In this document: positions 37,105 to 46,149 of the stretch, piece by piece
Numbering within the stretch: the first letter of the stretch is position 1
Layout of the letters: every line of letters begins with the position of its first letter
Assembly (NCBI GenBank): GCA_038206725.1
Contig: JBBRAO010000001.1
Span: 1-64,000 of the forward strand
Length of the DNA: 64,000 bases
Reading direction: 5' to 3'
Source: JBAXXL01 sp038206725
GTDB taxonomy: Bacteria; Bacteroidota; Ignavibacteria; Kapaibacteriales; UBA2268
Notes under the pieces: generated by a model
Databases searched by the model: none
What the model was told of the DNA's origin: nothing
What the model saw: only the letters and a program-made list of their open reading frames with translations
Translations under genes and position numbers: made by a program

Positions 37105-38667
37105 TTATTTTCCGAATTTTTCCGCAATAGCTTTCGCTGTATTTTGGCCGTCAATCGCTGATGAAACTATACCGCCGGCATATCCAGAGCCTTCGCCGCA
37201 CGGATACAAGCCTTTGATTTGCAGATGTTCCATTGTCGCTTTATCTCTTGGGATTCTAATCGGTGAACTGGTGCGTGATTCGAGCCCGATAACCGAAGCC
37301 GTGGATGAGATATAACCCGGTAATTTTCTGCCGAATTGTTTGATACCGTCTTGCAAGCTTTTGGAAATTTGTTCGGGAAACATATTATACATTTCCGAAT
37401 TGACCACACCAATTTGGTATGATGTATCGTTCAAGCGGCGAGAAGGTTTATTCTCAAGAAAATCAGTCAGCCTTTGTCCGGGCGCTTTTAACATATTGTC
37501 GGGGTTCGGCATATAGAATTTCTTTTCCAAGCTTTCTTGGAATTTCAATCCCGCCAATGCTCCGTGCTGTGCAAACTCTTGGAAATCCTCGGTGTCAACT
37601 GTGGTAACGATGCCGGAATTGGCGTAGCGAGAATTGCGTTTTTCATTGCTCATACCGTTTACAACAAGTTCTTCGTTCGCTGTAACCGCGGGAATGATAT
37701 AACCGCCCGGGCACATACAAAAAGTAAATACTCCGCGGCTCCCCGATTGGGCAACTAATTTATAAACAGCAGGCGGGAGTAATTTGTGATGATTTTTACC
37801 GTATTGAAGTTCATTGATCAGCTCTTGCGGATGCTCCACTCTAAAGCCGACTGCATAAGGTTTCGATTCGATTTGTATTTTTTTATCATTCAGCAAATAG
37901 TATATGTCGCGAGCTGAATGACCGGTTGCTAAAATTACATAATCAGCCAAAACTTCATTTTCACCATTTACAGTAACACCAACAATTTTCCCATCCTTGA
38001 TTATCAAATCGGTTACTTTTGCATTAAAATGCACTTCGCCATTGTTATCCAAAATTGTTTTTCTGATTCCAGCTATAATTTTGGGTAATTTATTCGACCC
38101 GATATGAGGTTGAGCGTCGAGCATTATATCGCTTTCAGCGCCGTGGTCAACAAAAATTTGCAGTACTTTCGATACGTTACCGCGTTTGTTTGAGCGGGTG
38201 TATAATTTACCATCGGAATATGTTCCGGCTCCACCTTCGCCAAAGCAATAGTTCGAATCGGGGTTGACCTTGCCCTCTTGATGGAGATCTTTGATTGCAA
38301 AGGGTCTTTTGCTTACGTCATCGCCACGCTCGAAAATAATAGGTTTTATTCCGTGCTCAAGCAATTCCAATGCGGCAAAATAACCGGCAGGTCCGGCACC
38401 TACAATTATAACCTTTTTTTGCTCGTCAGCCGGTAGATAAACTGTTTTCAGAGTCTCTTCTTCAGCTCCTGTATCTTCGCCCGAATAAACCTTCATCTGC
38501 AAACTGTATTTCCCGGCTTTGTGGCGGCAATCCAACGAACGTTTTATATAGGTTATCTTATTAATATCGCTTAATTTGACATCGGCCGTATAAGCCGTTA
38601 AATTATTTATAATCTCTTGATTGTCCAGCTGTTCCGGTGAAAGCTGAATCGTTATATCTTGTATCAT
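37105..38667 (-). CDS. FAD-dependent dehydrogenase, COG2509 type
   Basis: A 520-aa flavoprotein. After an N-terminal ~85-residue domain of the type found in this family, a dinucleotide-binding motif VIIVGAGPAGYFAALELLE (about 88-106) begins the FAD domain, followed by SNYCFGEGGAGTYSDGKLYT and, near the end, LYPCGEGSGYAGGIVSSAIDG, which closes the FAD site. These features match COG2509 (uncharacterised FAD-dependent dehydrogenases). No signal peptide; cytoplasmic. The substrate is unknown and no neighbour hints at it. Confidence 0.88.
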   Translation of the reverse strand: MIQDITIQLSPEQLDNQEIINNLTAYTADVKLSDINKITYIKRSLDCRHKAGKYSLQMKVYSGEDTGAEEETLKTVYLPADEQKKVIIVGAGPAGYFAALELLEHGIKPIIFERGDDVSKRPFAIKDLHQEGKVNPDSNYCFGEGGAGTYSDGKLYTRSNKRGNVSKVLQIFVDHGAESDIMLDAQPHIGSNKLPKIIAGIRKTILDNNGEVHFNAKVTDLIIKDGKIVGVTVNGENEVLADYVILATGHSARDIYYLLNDKKIQIESKPYAVGFRVEHPQELINELQYGKNHHKLLPPAVYKLVAQSGSRGVFTFCMCPGGYIIPAVTANEELVVNGMSNEKRNSRYANSGIVTTVDTEDFQEFAQHGALAGLKFQESLEKKFYMPNPDNMLKAPGQRLTDFLENKPSRRLNDTSYQIGVVNSEMYNMFPEQISKSLQDGIKQFGRKLPGYISSTASVIGLESRTSSPIRIPRDKATMEHLQIKGLYPCGEGSGYAGGIVSSAIDGQNTAKAIAEKFGK

Positions 38668-38748
38668 TTTCTACTTATTCTGTAATTGTAATTTTATATT
38701 TGCACAAAAATAACACTTTTATCGCGGTTATGGCAATTTAACGTTTTT

Positions 38749-39639
38749 TTAGTCTTTTACACAACGGATGGAGAAAGCATAAACATTTAAAGCCGGACCG
38801 ACAATGTGTTCTATAAGATTATACTGCAAGCAGATAGACTGCGAGTTATCAGGATTATAAGCAGTGGATGTCCAAAAATATGTATCATATCCAATTGTAT
38901 TGAATTTACCGTCATATTTACGAATGCCTGCCGGGATTGCTGAAAAATCATTTTTGTTTGCCGCCCCGTTATTTGGCGCATACCAAAGACCGTCTCCGTT
39001 TTCTTTTGTACCTTGGCTTTTTAACTGACCACATCTATCAGCAAGGTAGTCAATTAGCGTATTCCATTCCGCTTCGTTAGGCACGTGCCATCCCTTGGGT
39101 GCTAAACCTCGCGGATCATTAACAGCATACCAATTATAAAGTTTGCCATAGAGTGCGCCATTTTTTGAATTGTTCCTATGATAGCACCAAGCACCGGTTT
39201 TTAAGTTTGCCCATTCGATGGGGTCGGTTACTTCGGGTATTAGGTCTCCATTACGGTAATGGTCAACATCGAGATTTCGGCACATCCATATTTGTGTGTT
39301 CAATTTAACGTCAGTACAATTCCGCGCAAAGAATTTTATACTGTCAATATCAGCAATAAATAATGTTTTTGTCAAAAATGCAAGGTTAATTTTCATCTTA
39401 TTCGAATCGAGAAAAAAAATTGAACTGACATTTGCAGTAAGAAATTTACTTGTTGTATCACCTTGATATATCGACATAGAATACAGCGCATTCGTTGTCA
39501 CAAAATCAATTTCGCTGATATCTTCAGTATTATATTTTCTTTCGTTACCATTAACATCTATAATCTTTATCAATGGTTTCTGAGCATATAATGATATGCT
39601 CAGAAACCAAAACACAATTAAAACCAACGTTTTTTTCAT
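38749..39639 (-). CDS. FISUMP-domain exported protein
   Basis: 296 aa with signal peptide about 1-19 (ISLYAQ). Residues 20-105 resemble a small beta domain common in these proteins (IKIIDVNGNERKYNTEDIS). The remainder (about 112-296) is a Fibrobacter succinogenes major paralogous (FISUMP) domain: WMCRNLDVDHYRNGD, LYGKLYNWYAVNDPRGLAPK, WHVPNEAEWNTLIDYL, YFWTSTAYNPDNSQ and the ending FSIRCVKD. FISUMP domains are typical of secreted FCB proteins of unknown function. It starts 8 nt after the previous gene; the pair forms an operon. Confidence 0.87.
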   Translation of the reverse strand: MKKTLVLIVFWFLSISLYAQKPLIKIIDVNGNERKYNTEDISEIDFVTTNALYSMSIYQGDTTSKFLTANVSSIFFLDSNKMKINLAFLTKTLFIADIDSIKFFARNCTDVKLNTQIWMCRNLDVDHYRNGDLIPEVTDPIEWANLKTGAWCYHRNNSKNGALYGKLYNWYAVNDPRGLAPKGWHVPNEAEWNTLIDYLADRCGQLKSQGTKENGDGLWYAPNNGAANKNDFSAIPAGIRKYDGKFNTIGYDTYFWTSTAYNPDNSQSICLQYNLIEHIVGPALNVYAFSIRCVKD

Positions 39640-39647
39640 AAATGGCT

Positions 39648-40106
39648 CTATTTAATTAGTATCATTTTTTTGGATTGCATTTCGTTGTTGAATCTGACTT
39701 CGTAGTAATAAACGCCGTTTTCAACACGGTGGTTATTTTTGTCGGTGCAGTTCCATTGCAAAGAATTTTTGCCGATTCGGCAGTTGGTACATTCCAGTTT
39801 TTGGATTTGATTTCCAAGATTATCATAAATTATAACTTCAACATCGCCTACGGAAGCGATTTCGAACTCTATATTGGTTTGCTCTTGGAACGGATTCGGA
39901 TAGTTCTCGTTCAAAGTCAAGCCACTTGGGATAGGAGTGAGGTCATTTACGGAAGTCACATTTTCGAATTTGATTTGTTTTATTTTGGAAACGGCATTTT
40001 TTTCGATTTGATTATTTTTCAATTTAATAACCAATGTATCGGTTTGCGCGCCGGCACTAATGCCAAAAGCAATCAGTAATATCAGTGCGGTTGTTAGAAA
40101 TTTCAT
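39648..40106 (-). CDS. Small exported protein with T9SS/FlgD-like C-terminus
   Basis: 152 aa from an ATG with a GAGG ribosome site; the longer open frame upstream lacks a signal peptide at its start. Signal peptide about 1-20 (GISAGAQ). A short region (TDTLVIKLKNNQIEKNAVSK) resembles the N-terminal domain of the downstream FISUMP protein, and from LNENYPNPFQEQTNIEFEI to the end (GVYYYEVRFN...KMILIK) it is a T9SS/FlgD-like sorting domain. It consists of little beyond the targeting modules, so it may be a shortened paralogue. Confidence 0.8.
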   Translation of the reverse strand: MKFLTTALILLIAFGISAGAQTDTLVIKLKNNQIEKNAVSKIKQIKFENVTSVNDLTPIPSGLTLNENYPNPFQEQTNIEFEIASVGDVEVIIYDNLGNQIQKLECTNCRIGKNSLQWNCTDKNNHRVENGVYYYEVRFNNEMQSKKMILIK

Positions 40107-40351
40107 ATTATCCTCGAAAAACTTTATATATTTCACATATTTATTTTTTAATTTACTAATATAAGACAAATAAAGAGCCAAAAAGTTTCAAAATATTCAA
40201 CTTATTTTAATTAATTTTTTATTAACAGACGCATCTTGTTGTATATAAGCGTGATATGGCTTGCTAAACTCGTACAATTTAGGTATATTTTTGTAAATAA
40301 ATTTGAGTTTTGACAAAAAGGATATATTTTTTGCGAAGTAAAAAGCAAAAA

Positions 40352-40377
40352 CGTTACCAAGCAGGAGCTTGGTAACG
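40352..40377. repeat. CGTTACCAAGC hairpin
   Basis: CGTTACCAAGC and GCTTGGTAACG flank a short AGGA loop. On the minus strand it is followed by a TTTTTGCTTTT tract, a possible second terminator behind the acyl-CoA synthetase operon. Same family as hairpins at 15988, 37048, 46066 and, as variants, 15791 and 34219. Confidence 0.8.
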
Positions 40378-40383
40378 AGTCAC

Positions 40384-40420
40384 AAAAAAATGTCCGAAAC
40401 CAAGGAGGGATCGGACATTT
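40384..40420 (-). terminator. Rho-independent terminator of the uvrC-acs operon
   Basis: On the minus strand AAATGTCCGA and TCGGACATTT form a perfect 10-bp stem around a 13-nt loop, followed by a run of T, 23 nt past the stop. Confidence 0.85.
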
Positions 40421-40442
40421 AATCAATTCAAATAATGCAATG

Positions 40443-42557
40443 TTATAAATCGCGCGATTGATGAATATAATAATCATCAACTAAATAATCTTCATCTTCT
40501 TTTATATGTTCAATTAGAATGCGCGCATCAACAGCAACAACAGAATTTGCAGTACCCAAAAGCGGATTCAAATCAAGTTCCGCTATTTCGGGAGCGACTT
40601 TCAGCAATGCCGATAAACGCACAACCACATCGGCGAACATATCTTTGTTTATTCCTTCGAGCGAGCGTACACCTTCGAACATTTTGGCAGAACGCAATTT
40701 TGAGATTTCAGTCAAAACTTCGTCTTTCCCAACAGGAGCCAATGAGCAAGCTACATCTTTGAATACTTCGATAAATATGCCACCTAATCCGTATAAAATC
40801 AAATGACCGTAGTCAGGTTCGGCTTTCGCACCGGCGAAAAGCTCCTGACCCGACAGCATCGGTTGCAAAAGTACACCGACCGCGTCTGTAATCTTCATCA
40901 TACGTTCATATTCAGCTTTAACAGTATCCATAGTTTTCACATTCAGCACCACACCACCGACATCGGTTTTATGAATAGGTCCTACGACTTTCATTACCAT
41001 AGGGAAACCAATTTTTCCAGCGGCTTCTAAGGCTTGATCTAATGTGATTGCTGTTTTTTCTATTGCTCGTGGAATACCGGCGGCGTCGAGTAAATCACCT
41101 ACTCTGTTCGGTGGTAAATAGCCGTCCAAAGCCGAATCTATTATCAATCGAATTTGGTTTTCGTTAATCTTTGGTAATTCCGGTTCGACAGCAGGTTTCG
41201 GAGTATTGTAAATTTTGCCTAAAGCCTTGCCGAGTTGAACTTCATCTTCCAAATTATAGCGTCCCAGGGATTTAAAATATTCAACCGCATCGCTTGCCAA
41301 TACTACTGATGGTAAGCAAGGGAAAATTGGCTTTTTGCAAGTTCTAATTTTCTCGTCTAGCACTTTGTAAACGGGTGAAACATCGAAAATACCCGGCGTG
41401 CCGAATATCACGACGGACCCGTCTATTTCATCGAAATCATTGTCCACATAATCCAAAATAATCCCTAAATGTTCAGCGGTCCCGGTTGCCAAAAAGTCAA
41501 TCGGATTTCCTACAGCAGAGCCAAAGAACAGTTTTGATTTCAATTCTTCAACTTTTTCACCTTGGAGATGTGGAACGTTAAGTCCTTGGTCGCTAAGTTC
41601 ATCGGTCAACATAACACCCGGTCCTCCGGCGTGAGTTATAACGGCAATATTTTTTCCTTCTAATGGTTTGTATTGCATACAACCAACAACATAAGCTAAT
41701 TCCAAACGACTGAAACAGCGGACTATACCGGCTTTTTTGAACAATGCTTCCACAGCGGCGTCGGAACCGGCTAAAGCGCCAGTGTGCGATGAAACCGCAC
41801 GATTCCCTGCGTCAGTACGGCCGGATTTTATAGCGGCAATACGGCAACCTTTTTTAATCAAGGACGATGCGTGTTTTAGCATTTTCAATGGATTATTCAA
41901 ATTTTCTATATAAATCATCTTCGTTTTGGAACTTGTTGCAGGGTCGAAGCTTTCGTCCCAAAATTCCAACACTTCTTCCACGCCGATTTGGGCACTGTTT
42001 CCCACGGATAAAATGCTATTAAACTGCAAGCCGGCAGGAACGCACACTTCCAAAATAAAACAAGCTGTGGCGCCCGAAGCTGTTACAAAGTCCACTCCGG
42101 TAGTTAATAGTTTTGGTGTTAGACCAGCAAAAACGCCTCGATAATTGGTAGTGAGTACACCTATACAGTTAGGACCAATTAATGAACCCCCAATACCTTC
42201 GATTACTTTGACGATTTCTTCTTCGAGTTTTCTGCCCTCGTCACCAATTTCACTAAAACCGGCTGACAGAATGATAAATCCTTTCGTTCCTTTGTCGGTG
42301 GTTAGTGTTTTAATTGTGTCTAAACAATATGGTGCGGGTATTGCCAAAATTGCCAAATCAACATCAGGCAAATCGTCAACTGTTGTTTTGCAAGTGATAC
42401 CTTGAACAACATTTTCTTTAGGATTGACGGCGTATAAATCGCCCGAGAAACCACCATTAATTATGTTCCATAAAATTTTGCCACCTGGCTTCTTGATATC
42501 GTTTGAAGCTCCGATTACAACAATGCTTTTTGGAGAAAGCAGTTCTTTTGCTATCAT
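40443..42557 (-). CDS. ADP-forming acyl-CoA (acetate--CoA) ligase, fused alpha-beta
   Basis: Interconverts acyl-CoA + ADP + Pi and acid + CoA + ATP, conserving energy in fermentation. The 704-aa chain is a fusion: a CoA-binding domain (about 5-130, SIVVIGASNDIKKPGGKIL), succinyl-CoA-ligase-like domains (about 150-460, with AVSSHTGALAGSDAAVEALF holding the phospho-His region) and a C-terminal ATP-grasp domain (about 485-700, FPMVMKVVGPIHKTDVGGVV; AELDLNPLL). This is the order of bacterial AcdA-AcdB fusions. Substrate range cannot be read from sequence. Last gene of the operon with uvrC, a hydrolase and a lipoprotein, 27 nt after the latter. Confidence 0.92.
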   Translation of the reverse strand: MIAKELLSPKSIVVIGASNDIKKPGGKILWNIINGGFSGDLYAVNPKENVVQGITCKTTVDDLPDVDLAILAIPAPYCLDTIKTLTTDKGTKGFIILSAGFSEIGDEGRKLEEEIVKVIEGIGGSLIGPNCIGVLTTNYRGVFAGLTPKLLTTGVDFVTASGATACFILEVCVPAGLQFNSILSVGNSAQIGVEEVLEFWDESFDPATSSKTKMIYIENLNNPLKMLKHASSLIKKGCRIAAIKSGRTDAGNRAVSSHTGALAGSDAAVEALFKKAGIVRCFSRLELAYVVGCMQYKPLEGKNIAVITHAGGPGVMLTDELSDQGLNVPHLQGEKVEELKSKLFFGSAVGNPIDFLATGTAEHLGIILDYVDNDFDEIDGSVVIFGTPGIFDVSPVYKVLDEKIRTCKKPIFPCLPSVVLASDAVEYFKSLGRYNLEDEVQLGKALGKIYNTPKPAVEPELPKINENQIRLIIDSALDGYLPPNRVGDLLDAAGIPRAIEKTAITLDQALEAAGKIGFPMVMKVVGPIHKTDVGGVVLNVKTMDTVKAEYERMMKITDAVGVLLQPMLSGQELFAGAKAEPDYGHLILYGLGGIFIEVFKDVACSLAPVGKDEVLTEISKLRSAKMFEGVRSLEGINKDMFADVVVRLSALLKVAPEIAELDLNPLLGTANSVVAVDARILIEHIKEDEDYLVDDYYIHQSRDL

Positions 42558-42584
42558 TGATAACCTCTTTATATTTATTTAAAA

Positions 42585-43001
42585 TTAGTCGTTATAATTT
42601 ATTATAAACCATTTGTCTTTTACTTTTTGCGCTGTAAATGAAATGGTTTTTATATAATCCAGTTCCACTTTATAGCGGAAGACATCCTTGCTTAAAGTGT
42701 CGCACCAATAATCGGTGATTGGTCTATTTGTAATTCTGCGTTTTAGACGGGCGATATCGTAATACATTTCGTACTGATCGACCGCATTGAAGGTTGTTCC
42801 CGTAGAATCAGCCAAAATAATCGTCGCCGCGGGAATATTGTTGCTGTCTAATTCACTAATGAATAGATATATAGCGCCAAACGACGAGTTTTGGTCAAAA
42901 TACCTTTCCGCTTGACGCTTCGGGTTTTTATTACCGATTGAAACTATTTCGCAACCGGATATGGAAAGAATAAAGATAAATATTATGGCTTGCTTATACA
43001 T
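42585..43001 (-). CDS. Small lipoprotein of unknown function
   Basis: A 138-aa predicted lipoprotein with a short signal peptide and lipobox SISGC (Cys at about 17). The remainder is a compact domain with RQAERYFDQNS near its start and an ending FTAQKVKDKWFIINYND like NTF2/DUF4878-type small lipoprotein domains. It overlaps the upstream hydrolase by 8 nt, so the two are translationally coupled. No specific function is recognised. Confidence 0.75.
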   Translation of the reverse strand: MYKQAIIFIFILSISGCEIVSIGNKNPKRQAERYFDQNSSFGAIYLFISELDSNNIPAATIILADSTGTTFNAVDQYEMYYDIARLKRRITNRPITDYWCDTLSKDVFRYKVELDYIKTISFTAQKVKDKWFIINYND

Positions 43002-43830
43002 TGGTGCTTTGTATAAATTTTATTGATTCGTTAATAATATATTCGAGTTTGTCATTTGTAACTGAGAATTTAGAGGTTATACCGAAACTATGACCCGTAT
43101 TGTGGATACTAATCAAATCAGCACTTTTAGCGGCTCTTTGCAATTGTTTACCTTCGACGATGCGTACAGATAAATCCTCTGTTCCGTGGAATATCAGTAC
43201 CGGTGTTTGTTGCTCTCCGAGAATATCGCATAAACAGCTCGGCGGATAATTCGCTTCGATGTCATCCAAAAAAGATCGGTTAAGATATAATTTTTGCTTA
43301 GTTTCATAAATTTCAAATTGCAATTTACCTAATTTTTTCCATTCGGCGCTCTGCCTTTTGGTATATCGGTTACAGTTAGAAATTGACGCTAAAAGTATTA
43401 TTTTATTGATATATTTTTTATTTTTCGCGACTAAAATTGAAATAGCTCCGCCGAGTGAATGACCGATTAAATTTATACCGCCGTTTGAAATATTTTTCAA
43501 TTCAGCCAATTTGGTGACGAAATCAATAACTTGATTCAAATCAGAAATTTCTTGCGATACAGTATTGTTCCCGAAAATTTCGGCATCAACCAAACCGCTG
43601 TCAGGATCGCTGATTCCATTCATTGAAAAATCGAAATTGACAGCAATTATAGAGTGCTCGGCTAAAGAATTGCAATAATGTGGAATAAAACCCCAATCTT
43701 TGTAGCCTTTGAACCCGTGGCTAAAAATAGCGATTGGCATATCTTTACCACTATCAGGATAGCGAATATCGAGATTAATAGTGTGACTTTTTTCTGTGAT
43801 TATCTTATGTGTGCTTTTTATTATCTTCAT
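42994..43830 (-). CDS. Alpha/beta hydrolase
   Basis: A 278-aa cytoplasmic serine hydrolase. The oxyanion-side motif is PIAIFSHGFKGYKDWGF, the nucleophile elbow GHSLGGA (Ser125), the acid FHGTEDLSV (Asp219) and the catalytic His NTGHSFG (His247). Pattern and size fit esterase/BAAT-type lipase-like hydrolases. It overlaps uvrC by 26 nt and the following lipoprotein gene by 8 nt. The substrate is unknown. Confidence 0.88.
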   Translation of the reverse strand: MKIIKSTHKIITEKSHTINLDIRYPDSGKDMPIAIFSHGFKGYKDWGFIPHYCNSLAEHSIIAVNFDFSMNGISDPDSGLVDAEIFGNNTVSQEISDLNQVIDFVTKLAELKNISNGGINLIGHSLGGAISILVAKNKKYINKIILLASISNCNRYTKRQSAEWKKLGKLQFEIYETKQKLYLNRSFLDDIEANYPPSCLCDILGEQQTPVLIFHGTEDLSVRIVEGKQLQRAAKSADLISIHNTGHSFGITSKFSVTNDKLEYIINESIKFIQSTNV

Positions 43831-45700
43831 TTTTAAAATATTTTATCAGCCGTTGGGCTTGTGTTTTGTTTATTGTTTCTGTTAATTGTTCTTGAGTAAG
43901 TTCTTTGATTAAATCTATCGAACCATATTTTGTTAATAGTTTTTTCGCGGTTGTTTCTCCAATACCTTCGATTTCAGTGAGTTCTGTTCGAATAGTCCGT
44001 TTATCGCGGAGCGAACGGTGAAAAGTGATTGCGAATCTATGAGCTTCGTCGCGGAGATGCTGAAGTAACTTTAAACTCGATGAAGTTCTTGGCAACATCA
44101 GCGCTTCACTTTCCCCCGGCACAAAAACTTCTTCCAATCGTTTTGCTAATCCAATAACGGGGATTTGATCAAATAGATTTAGCGCGGTCAGAACTTCAAC
44201 GGCTGACGAAAGCTGTCCCTTGCCACCGTCCACAATCAGCAAATCCGGCAAGGCTGTTTTCTCATTAATAGCCCTTGTATAACGGCGTGTAAGAGTTTCA
44301 CGCATTGCGGCAAAGTCATCGTTTTTTAAAACCGTTTTCAATTTGAATTTGCGGTACTCTGATTTCTGTGGTTTACCGTCCAAAAATACTACCATCGAGG
44401 ATACCAAATCGGTGCCTTGAATATGAGAGTTGTCAAAACATTCGATACGCCGAGGTAGTTTCGCTAAACGTAAGTCCCTTTTGAGTGAATCCACAGCGCG
44501 CGGAATTGCTTGCGCTCTTCTGGTTTGCGCCAATAAGTAATCTTTGAGTGTGTATTCGGCATTGGTATTCGCCATTTCAACCATCTGGCGTTTGTCGCCT
44601 ATTCTCGGAATCAAAATATGCATTGTTTTACCGGAAAGTTTACCAAGCCAAGAGGTTAGGTAATCCATATCTTCGGCTTCTTCGCTTAGGCATATTTCTT
44701 TCGGAATAAATTCATTTTCCTGATACCAACTTTCTACGGTGCGCTGAATGATTTCACCATTTGTTGCGGCAACAGTGTTTTTCGCAATAAAGTGCCGCTT
44801 ACCGATTAGTTTGCCTTCGCGGATTTTCAAAACAATGGAGCAAGCTGTGTTGTCCTGAGTATATAATCCAAAAATATCGCGGTCGGTGAAATCCAATGCG
44901 ACAACCTTTTGTTTTTCGGAATAATCATTAAGTTGGAAATAGCGGTTGCGAATTACGGCGGCTTCTTCATAGCGTTGTTGCTCGGAGAGCATTTCCATTT
45001 GTTCTTTAAGGAATTTCAGTACGTCGCGCATTTTCCCAGAAAGGAGTTTTTGAGCTTGTTTGATTTTCAGCAAATAGTTCTCGCGGCTCACCAAATTGGC
45101 GCAAACACCATCGCATTTTTTTATATGGTTTTCCAAGCAAACGCGGTACTTGCCTTGCTTGATTTTATTTTCGATTAAATTTAGTTTACAGGTCCGCAGT
45201 TGGAATACATTCAATATTGTTTGAAGCATAAACTTCATATTGCGTACGTCGGTGTAGGGTCCGAAATACTTCGAGCCATCGTGAATCAGAGTACGGGTAA
45301 CAAAAATCCGAGGGTATTCTTCGTTGGTTATTCTAATATATGGAAATGACTTGTCGTCGCGAAGCATAATGTTATAATGAGGCTTATGCTTTTTGACCAT
45401 AGTGTCTTCCAAAATCAGAGCTTCTGCTTCGCTATCAACGACTATATATTCCGTGTCGGCGATTTTCTTAATCAGCGCCAAGGTTTTGGGATCCTTGTGC
45501 CTCAGGTCGGTATAATAATTTTTAACGCGGTTGCGTAAGTTCTTTGCTTTGCCAATATAGATTATCTGTCCCTTGGAGTTTTTGTGAAAATAAACCCCCG
45601 GGGTGGTCGGAAAACTGTAGATTTTCTCGAGCAATTCCGCCGAGAAGCTAATCCCATCTATTTCGTCAGTAAAATCTATATCGGTCTTTATTTTTTCCAT
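43805..45700 (-). CDS. uvrC: Excinuclease ABC subunit C
   Basis: Makes both incisions in nucleotide-excision repair with UvrB. The 631-aa chain has all domains: GIY-YIG nuclease (TTPGVYFHK...IIYIGKAKNLRNRV, about 33-58), four Cys at about 171, 188, 196 and 200 for an iron-sulfur cluster, a UVR motif (about 205-245), the RNase H-like C-terminal nuclease (RRIECFDNSHIQGTDLV; LLIVDGGKGQL; HRFAITFHR) and a terminal HhH2 region (LTEIEGIGETTAKKLL). It is the first gene of the four-gene minus-strand operon. Confidence 0.97.
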   Translation of the reverse strand: MEKIKTDIDFTDEIDGISFSAELLEKIYSFPTTPGVYFHKNSKGQIIYIGKAKNLRNRVKNYYTDLRHKDPKTLALIKKIADTEYIVVDSEAEALILEDTMVKKHKPHYNIMLRDDKSFPYIRITNEEYPRIFVTRTLIHDGSKYFGPYTDVRNMKFMLQTILNVFQLRTCKLNLIENKIKQGKYRVCLENHIKKCDGVCANLVSRENYLLKIKQAQKLLSGKMRDVLKFLKEQMEMLSEQQRYEEAAVIRNRYFQLNDYSEKQKVVALDFTDRDIFGLYTQDNTACSIVLKIREGKLIGKRHFIAKNTVAATNGEIIQRTVESWYQENEFIPKEICLSEEAEDMDYLTSWLGKLSGKTMHILIPRIGDKRQMVEMANTNAEYTLKDYLLAQTRRAQAIPRAVDSLKRDLRLAKLPRRIECFDNSHIQGTDLVSSMVVFLDGKPQKSEYRKFKLKTVLKNDDFAAMRETLTRRYTRAINEKTALPDLLIVDGGKGQLSSAVEVLTALNLFDQIPVIGLAKRLEEVFVPGESEALMLPRTSSSLKLLQHLRDEAHRFAITFHRSLRDKRTIRTELTEIEGIGETTAKKLLTKYGSIDLIKELTQEQLTETINKTQAQRLIKYFKNEDNKKHT

Positions 45701-46149
45701 ATCTATATTAGTCGTTTATATAAGTGCAAAATTACAAATTAAATTAGGATTATGAAGAAAAATGTCTGAACCGAGATTTGAAGGACTTTTTGAATTAAAG
45801 GATTTGTTAGTCATCCCCGACCTGAAATGGTCATCGAGGTGAGTCGAGACGCACGGCGAAGAAGACGATACCCCCTAACCCGTTTTGAAAAAGGGAGAGC
45901 GGAGAAAAAGGGTTGCAGTCAATCTGAACAATATACAGAAAGCCTCTTCAATCTCGTAGAGATGAAATATTAATGGAAAAAAGGTGCCGTTTTGCGGAGG
46001 AAATCCCATAGAAATGAAATAATAAAATCGGCGGGACAGGGGGTGGAATAGGAAATCATAAAGACGTTAGCAAGCAGGAGCTTGGTAACAAGATAAAAAA
46101 AAGCAGGTTTACACCTGCTTTTAAAAATTAGTCAACATATCGTTTCGAT
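45701..46149. other. Spacer with repeat fragments and terminator
   Basis: No gene. Contains a GGTCATCGAGGTGAGTCGAG variant (45827-45850), a CCCCCTAACCCGTTTTGAAA fragment of a type common in bacterial spacers (about 45871-45890), a GTTAGCAAGCAGGAGCTTGG hairpin variant (about 46066-46090) and the terminator of the M24 gene. Confidence 0.55.
46094..46122 (-). terminator. Rho-independent terminator of guaB-M24 operon
   Basis: On the minus strand AAAAGCAGGT and ACCTGCTTTT form a perfect 10-bp stem with a GTAA loop and a following T run, about 28 nt past the stop. Confidence 0.85.

Larger units (their letters stand above)
40107..40442. other. Spacer with two hairpins downstream of the acyl-CoA synthetase gene
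   Basis: Apart from the terminator and the CGTTACCAAGC hairpin listed separately, nothing gene-like is visible. The high-coordinate end should hold the promoter of the T9SS/FISUMP pair. Confidence 0.5.
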
